From contig JARWMV010000234.1 in assembly GCA_030998015.1 (NCBI GenBank), positions 1,922,001 to 1,986,000 on the forward strand: 64,000 nt of DNA, given 5' to 3'. Under the pieces are notes generated by a model. That model worked only from the letters and a program-made list of their open reading frames with translations, did not search any database and was not told the origin of the DNA. The translations under genes and the position numbers were made by a program. The DNA comes from Ceratorhiza oryzae-sativae. Lineage: Eukaryota > Basidiomycota > Agaricomycetes > Cantharellales > Ceratobasidiaceae. Shown here in pieces: positions 35,859-48,266 of this stretch (positions are counted from its first letter, which is position 1; every line of letters begins with the position of its first letter).

Positions 35859-36159
35859 TTAGACATTGAAGCCGTAGCTCCGCATGCAAGCGACGTGCTT
35901 TGCCAACACATCTGCGCACTTGCCCGGTGCCTCTTCGGGATCGTAACGCAAGAAGCAGTCGTCCCGAGCCGATTTGGTTTCTGGACAGGCGCAACACCTA
36001 GTGATTTAATTACCGTTTAATTTTAGTCGGCCATATCTGTCGAGAGCAAACACACGCACGGCTTGAGACCCTGTGGATTTAGGGGATTTTTTGGCTGGCA
36101 TTGCACAGGATGCCGAGTCAACTGAGGCGTCTCTGGGTAGATTTAGCAACGATGGACAT
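35859..36159 (-). CDS. cox17: Cytochrome c oxidase copper chaperone Cox17
   Basis: Small intermembrane-space copper chaperone that hands Cu(I) to Sco1/Cox11 for complex IV. One exon ends NPLNPQGLKP; the intron gtgcgt...actag (about 36003-36070) joins CCACPETKSARDDCFLRYDP, then EAPGKCADVLAKHVACMRS and YGFNV-stop at 35859. The CCxC copper site and the twin CX9C pattern are intact. Another frame of the same exon (MPAKKSPKSTGSQ) is a shadow. The likely start is MSIVAKST at 36159, but joining it to the conserved frame (ETPQLTRHPVQCQPKNPLNP) needs one extra base near 36130-36140, so either one C is missing or an N-terminal exon is unrecognised. It diverges from the ABC gene, starts 89 bp apart. Confidence 0.85.
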
Positions 36160-36248
36160 GGCTGAGATGTGGTTGAGGCGGATGTGGTGGACAGAAGCAA
36201 GGGTAGGCGCCGAACCGAGGCTGTGGATGGATATAGTCCCTCAGACTG

Positions 36249-39200
36249 ATGAACTTCAACCTGAAGTCGTCCACGACCAGCACAATGTTGCTCTTGTTCG
36301 GCCTCGTCGCCGCGTCGTTTGTCGCGGCCCAGCAGTCGACGTGCTATAACTCTGGGGTATCCGATGGGAGCAACTGCCTTTGTCCCCCTGGATTTGGAGG
36401 TTCTACGTGCGACGTGCCGACCTGTGGGGGGAACATATTCCAGGGCGTGCAGCGGCCACTGAGCCAGAACTCGTCGACAGGCGGGGTCAGTCTCTCTGGG
36501 TGCGCGTGCGAGAGCGGCTGGGGTGGTGCTGGCTGCAATGGTACATTTTTCGAAGAATTACCTTGATGCTTCGACCGGGCTGACGAAAGTTTAGTTTGCC
36601 AGTCCCAGAGCGTGTGCCAAAGCGCTTTTACCGCGGCTGGGGGTTCCAGAGGCGCACAGACCGCATCTCCCTTGGGCGCAAGCCAGGTTGCGAACCAAAC
36701 CTTGACCTGCAACACCCAATCGAGGGTCTATGCCGCCCAGCAGATGAGCTGTGCAGTCATCGTACGCCCCCAGCTTCTTTCTTGCCTGTTCAATCACTCA
36801 CGCTTCATAGAACCCAACTTTACAAGGCATATTCCCCCTTCAGTCTAACCTCAACATCCTACGCACGCTTGATCCGACGCTCACGCCTTCCCCCAACCTC
36901 ACTTCATTCGGGCCAGCCGGCTCAGCGTTTGCTCAGTTAATCTACGATGGTGTTGAGCAGTTCTACTGTTCAGCTTCGGACTGCAAGCAGACAGTTGGAA
37001 ACGATACGACTGAATGGGTGTGCTCGACTCTCCAATGCAATTGTAAGCGTGGTACAGCGTTCTGCGGCGCCAACAGCGTGAGTTGCTTTTTCTTGGCCTC
37101 TATATCCAAACTTAGATGTTCTTGTGGATATAGAATATGGATCTTTCTGCTGTCCTCAACTCTCTCTCCGGCTCTCTTACCGTCTCATGCACAACTTCGA
37201 CCGCCACTTGCTCATTCAAGCAAAGCCTGCTGCAGAATCTCTTTGGATCAAATGGACTTGCTCTGTCCAACTGCATATTCGGCGAATGCGTCCGTCAATC
37301 TGTCGTTGATTCTGCCATGGGCATTACATCTCAGGCCTTGCATAAAGCGAACCAGCTCAGTGCAGGTGTGATCGCTGGACTTGCTGTGGTCGGCGTGGTC
37401 GCTCTCCTCATTGCACTACTGATCGCTTGGGGCTGCGTGATCCAACGCAGGGCAAGGAACTCTGGAGCCGCAGGAGAGAAAGTCGAGCGAAGGCGGGTTG
37501 GCGTCGAATGGAGGGGTGTAGGCTACGTTGCTGATCCAGCCGCAAATCGCGCTTCGCTCCTGCGATTCCTCACTTCTGGGAGGAAGGCTAGAGCGGAACT
37601 TGGATCGACATCTGTTATTGAACTACGGGACGTTGAAAATGGGGAAAAGCCACTACCAATCGCACCCTCGGGTCCGTATTCTTCCAAGCCGAAGCAAATC
37701 TTGTCTGGACTTTCGGGTCAAGTCCGACCCGGCCAGATGCTTGCCATCCTTGGGCCCAGTGGAGCTGGCAAGACAACGCTGATTAGTATTCTGGCTGGAC
37801 GTTCTCGCGCGATGGATGGCCAGGTTAGTGGTGACGTTGGCTTCTTTGTTGAGAGCGGACCACCAGAAGCCAAGGTTCGAGTTGGGTTTGTTGATCAGGT
37901 GTGTCCTGTTTTGGGTTTTTCATTTGGGTGATTATTAATATTCGGTGTATGTATAGACGGATGTTCTTCCGGCAACTTTGACAGTGCAAGAAGCTCTCTT
38001 GTTTGCCGCACGCCTCCGCATGGCTGAATACGTACCCGAGTCGGATAAACGTGCACGAGTCGAGACTGTGATTAGGCAACTTGGCCTCCAGGGTGTTGCG
38101 AATTCCCGAATTGGTGGAGATGGAAGGCACAGGGGACTCAGCGGAGGCGAGAGGCGGAGGGTTAGCATCGCCCTGGAGATTGTCGCTGGCGTTGAGGTCT
38201 TGATTTTGGATGAACCGGTAGTAAAAGGTTCGCGCACTTGAGAACGGACGGCTTATATGAAGTATTTAGACCAGTGGTTTGGACTCAGTTTCGGCTGGCA
38301 AGGTTGCACAAGTTTTGAAGGACCTTGCAAAGGACGAGGAAAATCCTGTTTCGGTGATCGCCAGCATCCACCAACCCAGGTGTGTTCTTAACCTTGGTCG
38401 CATTCAGATGTTGACTCATCATTGTACAGCTCACGCCTTTATCACCAATTCGATTCGGTGCTACTCCTCGCTCAAGGCCAGCAAGTCTACTTTGGGCCAG
38501 GCGGAACTGCACCTGTTGCTGCTCTTGGAGGCGGAATGGAAGAAGGATACAACGTGGCTGACTTCTTGCTCGAGGTGGCCAGCGACGAGAGGGTCATCCG
38601 CAACAGCTCGAGTCCGAGGAGAAGCGAGATCGGAACTCCGAGGAAGAGCTCAGGGATTGGCGAGGCTGAGACCGAGCTTCGGATGCGAAGCGGCAGAAAG
38701 AGTAATAGTGCTGATGGCAGTGGTAGTGGAGTGTCCGTCGGACGCAGCGCGAAGGCAGGACATACCTATGCTGCTACTTTCTTGACTCAGGTTGAAGTTT
38801 TGTGTGGACGCGAGTGGAAAAATCTCAAGCGGTGCGTTTGTTGTTATTTTGATTGGTTCGATCCTGATGAAAAATGGCGATTTCTAGGGACATGACTTTG
38901 TTCTTTATGCATCTTGCTGTCGCAAGTGTACTCGGGTTGTTTACTGGTGGTCTGTATTTCCATGTCAAGACCACCATCTCTGGATTCCAGAACCGTGTTG
39001 GATCATTGTTCTTTATGGTCCGTCCCCTTTCATCCCCTGACCTCTTTTGTTTAAACCCTCGCTGCACAGGGCTCCCTTTTGGCATTTTCCTCGCTCTCGG
39101 CCCTCTACAACCTCGTTGAAGTGCGCCCTCTATTCACGCGTGAACGGGCTGGCGGATATTATTCGCCTGCAGCATGGCTGGCCTCGAGGGTGCTGTTCGA

Positions 39201-40709
39201 TGTCCTGCCATTGAGGATCGTGCCTACCATCGTAATGGCTACTATGTGAGTCCTGAAATTAAAGAGAGACGAGTGACTGACGTTTAGTTGCATAATAGAA
39301 CATATTGGATGGTTGGCCTTTCACCTGAAGTGGCTAGATTCTTCAAGGCGTTGTTGATACTTGTCTTGTTCGCGCTTGCGATGACACTATTCGTGAGTGC
39401 TGTTTCTGTGTTTGTGTGTGGTAAAACGGATACAGGGGAAGCGATCACATGATAACGCCGGGCGGGATCGTCGTGTCATGATGATGGCCAGTGTGATGTT
39501 CGACGGGCGGGGTTGCCGCACTTCGATGATGGATGTGCACCGATGATGGGCCGTATTTCGTGTCCCGGTGATTCACTCGATGGTATGGCTGCCTGTCGAG
39601 CCAGATCGAGGTTCCATGCACCTATCGTTTTGTGCGAGGTGCCGGGCACTGAGCTCCTGCCGGGCCCTTTTCGAGTTACGGCTGTGCAGAGAAGGACTCC
39701 TATCTTGGGTCAGCGTGGGAGAGAGATAAGGAACGTTTGATCAGGGGCTGGATAGAGAGGACTAAAAAAAGGAGGCTGGCATGATACGAAGGGAAAGGAC
39801 GAGATTGGGCTTGATGGATTATCAGGGGCTACGACACTGACGCAATTTGTTTGTGTAGAACTTTTTGCTCGCATGTGTGTTCCGGAACGGAGGTGTGGCG
39901 ATCCTGCTGAGCGCACTGTTCAACTTGTTCACGATGACGTACGCTGGGTTTTGTAAGTCTTTTTGGACTTTTATTAATCATGACCATTGCAACTGACTGT
40001 ACAAACAGTCGTCAACCTGGCGCAGATCCCACCTGTGCTTCGGTGGCTGCAATACTTTAGTATTCTGAAATACTGCCTCGAGGCGCTCTCGGTAAACGAA
40101 GTCGGCAGCGGGTTGATGATTCAGGACACTCTCCAAGGCGTGCCCGTGAACGTCTCGGCTACTCTAATTATGGAGCTATTGTTCGGATTTGGAGTGGGAA
40201 ATTATTACAGGTCGGTCCAGGTTTCTTTGTGATCCATTCTTGGCGGGCGCTTCTCTTTTTTTTTTTTACCGGCGTTGAGGAGCCGTGTCGGTTGAGCGTG
40301 CGCGCTTTGTCAGTGGCAAAGTTTTCTCGGTTTATCCGAGGAGATTGAGGCGCTGGTTTGTGACCACGGGGGGTGTTCGGGAACCCGAGCGCCGGGCCAG
40401 GCGGAGATTAGTTGCCGCTGGCGCTCATGCCGGATCGTGTTTCGCCCATCTTGGAGTAATATTCCAATTTTCCGGGGGATCGACGAACGGCGGGGCAAAG
40501 GCGCGGGGGGGAACGTCGTGCCCTGCCTTGATGGGCCGTCGGCCGTGATGGGCGAGGATCGGGATTGGGCTTCTAGACGTGATGGCGGGGGGGACGGCGC
40601 TGACGTTTTGATTTTTGGCAGGGACGTGCTTGTGTTGTTCGCATGGATCGCGGGGTTGGGCGCGGGGTGCGTGGGGATGGTGTACTGGCGGTTGCGAGAG
40701 GTGCGGTAA
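36249..40709 (+). CDS. ADP1-like ABCG half-transporter with EGF-like ectodomain
   Basis: Membrane ABC transporter of the fungal Adp1 type. Signal peptide [18 protein letters not shown] after a short N-region. The lumenal/extracellular part has EGF-like, Cys-rich stretches ([30 protein letters not shown]), then a first helix [20 protein letters not shown]. The NBD carries Walker [18 protein letters not shown], signature [14 protein letters not shown] and Walker [14 protein letters not shown] (split by an intron). A Ser-rich linker is followed by a C-terminal six-helix TMD ([20 protein letters not shown] to [20 protein letters not shown]). Most introns are about 50-60 nt, but those after ALAMTLF (about 39392-39857) and after GNYYR (about 40211-40621) exceed 400 nt and are GC-rich. 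The frame holds throughout. Substrate unknown. Confidence 0.9.
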
Positions 40710-41681
40710 GGACTGGATTGGAGATAAATAGATACCTGGGGCGTTTTTGGTGATTTCAATTAATTTTTCGAGAGGGTGGTGTATATCTTTTTTTATTTAT
40801 TTTGTCCAAGCTTACAGCGCGAGCTGTTGTCTGGTGTACCGTTGTTTTTCTGTTTTATATACATGGACCTTGTTGCGCGAAATGCGTGGTTGCCACACGC
40901 CAAGATGTTCACAAGACGCCGAATGGTCACCAGCCGCACGGCGTTGTGAGACCCCGTCGCTTGGTTGGAAACAGGTGGCAGGCACGATGCCAGCTGGCAG
41001 TGTTACAGCCGGTTGTCAGACATCGAAGGACGCACTATGCGGTGCATGAATTTCGCGGCGCTGAGTGGGCTTCCGCATTTGGTCGAGCTATATGCGCCTA
41101 TGGACGTAATTACGGGAATGCGTGTGGTGCGACTGGACGACCCGTGCGGCGACGGTATGGTGAGACCCGGCGACGGGAGTGACGAACTGGGCAGCGACAG
41201 CGACGGCGCAACGGGATTCCCATAGGCGGGACAGACTTGGCTTCAGAAGGGGGGTTAAGGTGTATGCGAGGATATAGATCGGGGGATACATGCGTCGGAT
41301 CGGGCTGATTCCGGGCGCAATCCTCGCTGCCGCTTTCGATTTTTTTTTCTTCTGGGGCGGCGACCGGCCCTGGACAATGCGAGGAATAAAGAGCAGGTCG
41401 ATGCGCTGCCTGGCTCCTCACAACCACCACTCCCCTTCTATAGAGGCTCCAAGCCACCCGCCCTAGACTCATATAGACGTATCGAGTTCTTGTTGCGACA
41501 CCCCTTGGTTTTTGCTCTTAGATTTATTTAGACTTATTACCACGGTGAGCACCACCTCCAAATTTTCCACAAAAACGCCCCAGGTCTCGCGCCGTGGCTG
41601 ATCCTCCCCCGCACGCCCCCCCGCACCTGTCGTCCCTTGCTGACTGAAATTTTGTGCTGTTGCGCCCGTCTGCGATCTGCC
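40710..41681. other. Intergenic, eEF3 promoter and leader
   Basis: No gene supported. Long upstream region for the highly expressed eEF3 gene, with C/T-rich leader sequence near 41405-41660. Open frames on both strands here (for example 40802-41182) are GC-driven chance frames. Confidence 0.5.
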
Positions 41682-44600
41682 ATGTCCCAGTCTACTCCAA
41701 TGGCTCCTGCTGCGCTCGCCGACTCTCCTGCCGCCGCCCCCTCGCCCGCCGCCATCAAGGCCGCCGCCGTCGGTGGTGCTCAGTTTGACACCGCCGCCCT
41801 CTTTGGCGCCGCCAAGGCCGCCCGCGAAGAGGCCGCCGCCTCCCTCGCCGCCCAGGTCAAGGCCGATGGGCCTTCTGTCCTTGCTGGCGTTGGCTTTGTC
41901 CCCGCCGTCGTTGCTGCGCTCAACGACAAAAAGTCGCCTGCCGCCCGCGAGGGCGCCTGCGCGGCCATCTCGGTCCTCTGCGAAAAGGGTGCCGGCAAGT
42001 ACCTCGAGCCGTTTGTCGTCGACTCGGCCAACGGCGGCGTCTTCCAGTTGTTGCTCGAGACGTTTGCCGACAAGATGCCCGCTGTCCGCACCGCAGCGCT
42101 CGATGCCGTCCGCGAGCTCGTGCAAGTCATGAACCCGTGGGCCGCCGCGCTCATCCTCCCGGCGCTCTTGCACCAGATCAAGACGGCCGGCAAGTGGCAG
42201 GTCAAGACCGGCTCGATCACCGTCTTGAACCAGCTCATCGTCGCCGCGCCCGACCAGATGGCCAAGCTCTCGCCTGATATTATTCCCGTCCTCGCAGAGG
42301 CAATCTGGGACACCAAGGCCGACGTCAAGAAGGCCGCCCGCGAGTCGCTCACCAAGGCTACCGCTCTAGTGTCGAACAAGGATATCGAGAAGTTTATTCC
42401 CGCGTTAATTAATGCTCTAATCAACCCGGTCGAGGAGGTCCCCAAGACTATCCAGCTCCTCTCGGCCACCACATTCGTTTCCGAAGTTGATGCCCCCACC
42501 CTCTCGCTCATGGTCCCGCTCCTGTCCCGTGGTCTCACCGAGCGTCTGACCGCCACCAAGCGCAAGGTCGCCGTCATCATCGACAACATGGCCAAGCTCG
42601 TCGACAACGAGTTCACCGTCCGGCCGTTTATCCCCAAGCTCCTCCCCGGCCTCATCAAGATCTCGGAGCAGGTCGCCGATCCCGAGGCGCGCGGCGTTGT
42701 CCAAAAGGCGATCGCCACCCTCCGCCAAGTTGGCAAGATCCCCGAGTCGGACGACGGCTCGAACCTCCCGCCCATCAAGGCTGCTGACCAGACCGCCGTC
42801 GCTGCGTCGATCGCTGTTCTCTACAAGAAGGCCGGCGGCAACGTCGAGGCCACCCACCCGGCCGTCCAGTACGCTGCCCGTCTGGCCGTCAACCTCTTGG
42901 CGGTCCGCAACTTTGAGGTTCCTTCCTGGGAGGCTGCCCTCGTTCCTTACTTTGAGCTCGCCGCTGCTTCGCCCGAGCCTGCTTCGATCGCCCGCGAGCT
43001 CCTGCTCCGCTCTGCCAACGAGGCTGACGGCGACGAGAACGCCAACGAGGACGAGGAGGAAGGCGAGGACCTGTGCAACTGCCAGTTCTCGCTCGCCTAC
43101 GGTGCCAAGATCTTGCTCAACACTGCGACGCTCCGTCTCAAGCGTGGCCACCGCTACGGTCTCTGCGGTCGCAACGGTACCGGCAAGTCGACGCTCATGC
43201 GCGCCATCACCAACGGGTGCGTTTGATTTGATTATTTAATCATGACGATGTTATTGACTGTTTATATAGCCAAGTCGAGGGTTTCCCTTCGCCCGACGAG
43301 GTCCGCACCTTCTACGTCGAGCACGACATTGACGGCTCCGAGGCCGACACCTCCGTCCTCCAATTCATCTTGACCGACAAGCGTGTCCTCAGCGACAAGG
43401 AGGAAGTCATCAAGACCCTCGAGTCGCTCGGCTTCAACGAGGAGCGCCAAGGCCATGCCATCGGCTCGCTCTCTGGTGGCTGGAAGATGAAGCTCGCCCT
43501 CGCCCGCGCCATGCTCTTCAAGGCCGATATCCTCTTGCTCGACGAACCGACCAACCACTTGGACGTTGTCAACGTCGCCTGGCTCGAGCAGTACCTCACT
43601 TCGCTTACTACTTGCACTTCCAGTACGTGTCTCGCTCTACCCGCGATTAGCTTTTTGACTAACGTTTGATCGATTAGTCATCGTCTCTCACGACTCGGGC
43701 TTCTTGAACAACACGATCACTGATGTGCTCCACCTCAATCGCTTCAAGATCAAGCGCTACCGCGGCAACCTCGAGGCATTCATCAAGGCCGTCCCCGAGG
43801 CCAAGTCTTACTACACTCTCGAGGCTGCCGAGGACTACAAGTTCAAGCTCCCGGACCCACCTCTCCTCGAGGGTGTCAAGACCAAGGAGAAGTCGCTGCT
43901 CAAGATGCGCAAGGTCGGCTTCCAGTACCCGACCCAGCAGGTGCAGCAGCTCTACGACATCACTCTCCAAGTCTCGCTCTCGTCTCGTGTCGCGGTCCTC
44001 GGCCCCAACGGATCCGGCAAGTCCACCCTCGTCAAGTTGCTCATTGGCGACATGGAGCCCAACAAGGGCGGAGAGGTCTGGAAGCACCCGAACTTGGTCA
44101 TTGGTTATGTCGCCCAGCACGCTTTCCACCACATTGATCACCACCTCGACAAGACCCCTCTCGAGTACATGCTGTGGCGCTACCAGACCGGTGAAGATCT
44201 CGAGGAGATGAACAAGGCTTCGCGCCAGATCTCGGCTGAGGAGGAGCAGAAGATGAAGGACGGCAGCATTGTCCTCGTCGAAGGCCAGAAGCGCATCATT
44301 GACGAGATCGTCGCGCGCAAGAAGCTCAAGCAGAGCTACGAGTACGAGATCTCGTTCAAGAATATGTCCTCGACCGAGAACATCTGGCTCCCCCGTGACG
44401 AGCTCATCAAGCGCGGCTACGAGAAGGTTTGTTGATCTTTGATTTATCCCAACTCGGTACTGATTACATTTTCGTCTACAGAAAGTCCTCGAGCTCGACA
44501 CTCGCGAGGCCCAGCGTCTTGGTCTCCTCCGCCCTCTTGTCCGCCGCGAGATCGAGAAGCACTTTGCCGACTTTGGTCTCGAGCCCGAGTTTGTCTCGCA

Positions 44601-45054
44601 CAACACCATGCGCGGTCTCTCTGGTGGCCAAAAGGTCAAGATTGTGCTCGGTGCCGCCACCTGGCGCCGCCCCCACGTCATCTGCCTGGACGAGCCGACC
44701 AACTACCTCGATCGCGAGTCGCTCGCTGCGCTCATCGAGGCCCTCAAGGTCTTCGAGGGTGGTGTGCTCGTGATCACGCACAACCGACTTCTCCGAGTCC
44801 TGTGCAAGGAGGTCTGGGCGATGCGCGATGGACGCCTCGAGGCTTCGGGCCACAACTGGGTCGAGGGTCAAGGTTCCGGTCCTCGTATCGACAAGAAGGA
44901 CGGCGAGGAGGAGGACCAATACGATGCCATGGGCAACAAGATCGACAAGGCCAAGACCAAGAAGAAGTTGACGTCGAACGAGGCGCGCAAGGCCAAGAAG
45001 GATCGTATGGCAAGGCGCAAGCGCGGAGAGGAGGTGTTCTCGGACGAGGAATAA
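41682..45054 (+). CDS. Translation elongation factor 3 (eEF3)
   Basis: Fungal ribosome-associated ABC-F ATPase that helps E-site tRNA release. Starts [20 protein letters not shown]; an Ala-rich lead precedes the HEAT repeats ([20 protein letters not shown], then many). ABC1: Walker [17 protein letters not shown], signature [15 protein letters not shown], Walker [16 protein letters not shown]2: Walker [17 protein letters not shown], a chromodomain-like insertion ([10 protein letters not shown] region), signature [14 protein letters not shown], Walker [12 protein letters not shown]. The C-terminus is Lys-rich ([19 protein letters not shown]). There are four exons. After VITHNR the expected conserved sequence DFSES is replaced by LLRV before [11 protein letters not shown]: two small losses (2 nt and 1 nt, 44786-44799) cancel each other. 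High GC and a strong codon bias (mostly C-ending) fit high expression. Confidence 0.97.
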
Positions 45055-45382
45055 AGCCCCTGCGCTCATCCTCGGTCTGTACTGCTCTGTATCCTCCTTT
45101 TGTCGCGTTTTGTATATTCTTGCCTCGCGTGTACTCTTCTATCTTCGGTTGTTTGATCTGTGATATTTCTTTGTTGAACCTGTGTGTTGTGTCAAGTATC
45201 GTACGGTCTAGTTGCTGCGCACATGTTTTGTTACGCGATAATATATTTCCAGTCTTTCATTCTACTTTGTCACGCGGAAAGGCGGCAGTGGGGCGCTATC
45301 TGATGGCGATAGCGACATTCTGTGAACGTATCAACAAGGTCGACGCTGACTAAATGCTTCGCATGACCCGACCACCTCTGCA

Positions 45383-46368
45383 ATGGCACCGGCAACCAAC
45401 GTACTCGACCATATCATCCACCTAAGTCCACCTGGCCAACTGGATAGCGCGATCGCGCATTGGGAGAGCCTCGGGTTCAAGTAAGTCGCTTGCCCTTGGA
45501 CTCTACAGGTCCGCATCCCACCCAACACAAACTTACACCCCCTCCCTAGAGTCATCCCCGGCGGCCAACACGCCGACGGCCTCACATCCAACGCACTCGT
45601 CCCGCTCGCAGACGGGGTCTACATCGAACTCATCGCGTTCATCCATCCAGCCTCTTCCTACCCTCCAGACCCAGCCCACCCTCGCCACACGCACTGGTGG
45701 GCCACAAAACAGCCCGGATGGATCGACTGGGCATGCCTCGGCCTCGAAGACACCATCGACCAAACCATCGCGGCGCGAGACAAAAGGGCCCAACCAGCCC
45801 CGAGCGGAGTCGGGTATCAGCCCGGTCAAGTCGGCGGGCGGGTGAGAGCCGGGGATGGCGCCGAGTTGAAGTGGCGCGTGACGTTTCCCGAGACGAGGCA
45901 TGGGCGGGGGAACGTTCCGTTTTTCTGCCAGGATTTGACGCCGAGAGAGTTGCGGGTAAGGAGGGCTTTGTGTTGTTGTTGCTGTCGCTGCGAGTCGGTT
46001 GATGGTTTGGGTGTGGAATTTTTTATTTATTTATTTAGGTGCCGGCCGCCGACGCTGAAACTCATGCGAATACTGCGCTTGGAATATCGCATATCCATCT
46101 GTCCGTCCCAGCAGACAAGCTTGCCGAAATCAAGGCGCAACTCTCGGTCGTTCTTGACAGTCGGTTCGACGAAGCGTCAAACGAATGGGAGCTCGCTCTT
46201 CCCCAGTCTGACCAGACCCAAAGCCGTACACCCCGCTTGAGACTGTCGTCTGCCGAGCCAGGAGTGACAGTGCCGAGCATCGACGAGGTTGGATTCTTCA
46301 CCTCCAGCTCCAAAGGACAAGTCGATACGCCCAAAGGATTTGGAAAGGTTGTATTTGTAGAAGTATAG
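45383..46368 (+). CDS. Glyoxalase-like domain protein
   Basis: Vicinal-oxygen-chelate fold protein of the glyoxalase-like type, common in fungi; reaction unknown. Exon 1 is MAPATNVLDHIIHLSPPGQL ending ESLGFK; an intron then leads to VIPGGQHADGLTSNALVPLA, ADGVYIELIAFIHPAS, then HPRHTHWWATKQPGWIDWAC. The first VOC half has the LDHIIHL / YIELIAF pattern. A second intron (about 45956-46038) joins the other half: ISHIHLSVPADKLAEI, LRLSSAEPGVTVPSIDEVGF and VVFVEV at 46368. His of LDHI and Glu of YIEL would be metal ligands. It follows eEF3 closely (328 bp) on the same strand. The frame is intact. Confidence 0.78.
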
Positions 46369-46664
46369 GATCCACCCCGATTGAATCAAAATTCGTGCAG
46401 AGAACACACCACCTGATCAGAGTTAAAACGGCAATCAATTGACAAAAGACATGATAGGAACCCGGAAACAACATGACTATGCACGCACAGAAGGGGACAA
46501 AGCTAAAAGGACCCGGCTATGATAGATACCTGATACAACATTTACAATTCAACAAAAAAAGAAAACTACGAGCGCACCAGTCCAAGAGGAGTGGGTTTCG
46601 CGAACACCAAGAGAATAACACTGCGCCCGCGCAATCTGAAATTCGACCACTAGCCCACGACACA
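46369..46664. terminator. Convergent 3' region
   Basis: Separates the convergent glyoxalase-like (plus) and proline-rich (minus) genes. Nothing else seen; A-rich runs (about 46551-46563). Confidence 0.35.
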
Positions 46665-47941
46665 TCATGAAGTAAAGTCGGCACGAGAGACGGCACGAGA
46701 AGCCGTACCCAAGCTCACGGATGGACGCTGCTTGGCCAAGCTCGAGATTGTCGGGCCCTCGTACACTTTGCTGATCGCCCGGGGCCGAACAGGAGGAGGG
46801 AGAACCTTCTCTGGGACCTTGCTGCTCAATTTGACTCGAGCGGGAGCAGAAACTCGCCGAGCGGACATGGATGTTTGGGAACGAGGGGGCATTGACGGAG
46901 CCCGTGGTGCAGTTCGAGAAGGGGATGGGGTGAGATGCAAGCGCGGAACGGGAGGAGGGGCGAGGCAAGGTGCTGAAGCACGTGGACGAGACCGCGTAGG
47001 CGTCTTGGGTGTGGCGGCGGGTGTCGGAGATGGGGCCGGAGGAGCGGGTCGAGCGCGAACACGGGTGATAGGGCCTGTTGTGTGTGGCCTAGCAGTAGGC
47101 TGGGATGACGTTGAAAAGATCAGTTGGCGTGGAATGTGACATAAAATGAATAACAATTTACCTTTGACGCAGCCTTGCGAACAGGTGTCGACTCGGGCTC
47201 CGAAATTGGAGGAGTGAGGATACCATGATTGGCCTGATCCTGCGCAGGTGCAGATACTTGGATAGGTGTTGCAGGGACGTATGTAACCACAGGCGCCTGC
47301 TCTTTCGGCTTGGGCTCTTCAGGCTCTTCAAGTTCAGGTTCCTCGATAATTGGCTGAGGACTCATCTGAATCCGTGGAGCTTCTGGTGTCAACAGCTGAC
47401 CGACGACTGTGGATCACATATCAGCCCGCGTCAACGCCAAATATTTATTCATAGGCTTACCAGCTTCTTGCTGCTTTTCCCAATGTTTCGTAAAGTCCCG
47501 ACGGCGCTTCAAGTCGGCTTCCTCGGACACCGTCGGCAAGGAGCCAGTTGGTTGAACGTCAACGAGCGTCTGACTGCCGTCCGTACTGACATTGGCCGAC
47601 AAGTTCTCTGCTTCTAGAGCGTGTACAGACCACGTTCCAGAGAGACTGCGGCGGAGTGTTCCATCCAGACGTTCACGAAATGGTTCATCTGGAGCAGCCG
47701 TAACGACAAGTTAGCAAAAAAGAGAATCTCCCTCGGCCATGGGCGACCTGTGCTCTCTTCACATACCATATCCGTTGGCAAATTTCTTGGGTATCTCTCG
47801 GTTGACAACTGGGGCGCCGGTCGCGCCTTGAAGTTGGGCGAGCCTCGCCTGGATTCCCGCACCGACTTTGCGGGACACTATGCTAGGGCTCCCTCCAGCG
47901 GTCGGCGCAGCAGATTTGGTGGGCGAAACCACGTCGGACAT
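46665..47941 (-). CDS. Proline-rich hypothetical protein
   Basis: Four exons. It begins MSDVVSPTKSAAPTAGGSPS at 47941, then VSRKVGAGIQARLAQLQGAT and REIPKKFANGYG. An intron joins DEPFRERLDGTLRRSLSGTW, then SEEADLKRRRDFTKHWEKQQ, then Glu/Pro-rich sequence (EEPELEEPEEPKPKEQ) and a basic Pro/Ser-rich tail (RPAPPAPSPTPAATPKTPT) to VSRADFTS at 46665. No domain recognised. Short PxxP runs suggest SH3 binding, and the RRRDFTKHWEKQQ segment is the only helical, conserved-looking stretch. Phase is consistent at each intron. Mostly disordered. Confidence 0.6.
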
Positions 47942-48266
47942 GGTGGGCTGGTGATGGAAGGGAGGCGTTGCTATGAGAGCAATGGGATGTAGATGTGCGA
48001 CCCAGTCGCGCAAGACGGCACGTGTATTAAAGAGGGGTTTGCAGATGTAGACGGTGCGACTGTTCTGAGCTTGGGCGTGGCCGAGACGGAGAGAATGTTA
48101 AATGAGCGGTGTGGGCAGTGATGCTGTGTAGTAGACGAAAGCGATGCCGAGTCCCGATGTGATAAACCCAGTTTGCCTGCACGTGACACCCTGTCATATT
48201 CGACACAATGGAAAACTACAACAGGAGCAAACTACATTGATAGACCGAGTAGACTTTGGTGCAGCC

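Noticed and set aside
35817..35861. T-loop-like gggttcgatcccc suggesting a tRNA gene
   Set aside because: No matching acceptor stem or anticodon arm 60-70 nt upstream, T-stem has a mismatch, and it adjoins the COX17 stop codon.
39513..39740. Open frame inside the ADP1-like gene
   Set aside because: Lies wholly within a long intron whose flanking exons join in phase; no family match.
41469..42173. Long minus frames opposite eEF3
   Set aside because: Mirror of strongly biased eEF3 codons; the plus frame carries full eEF3 motifs.
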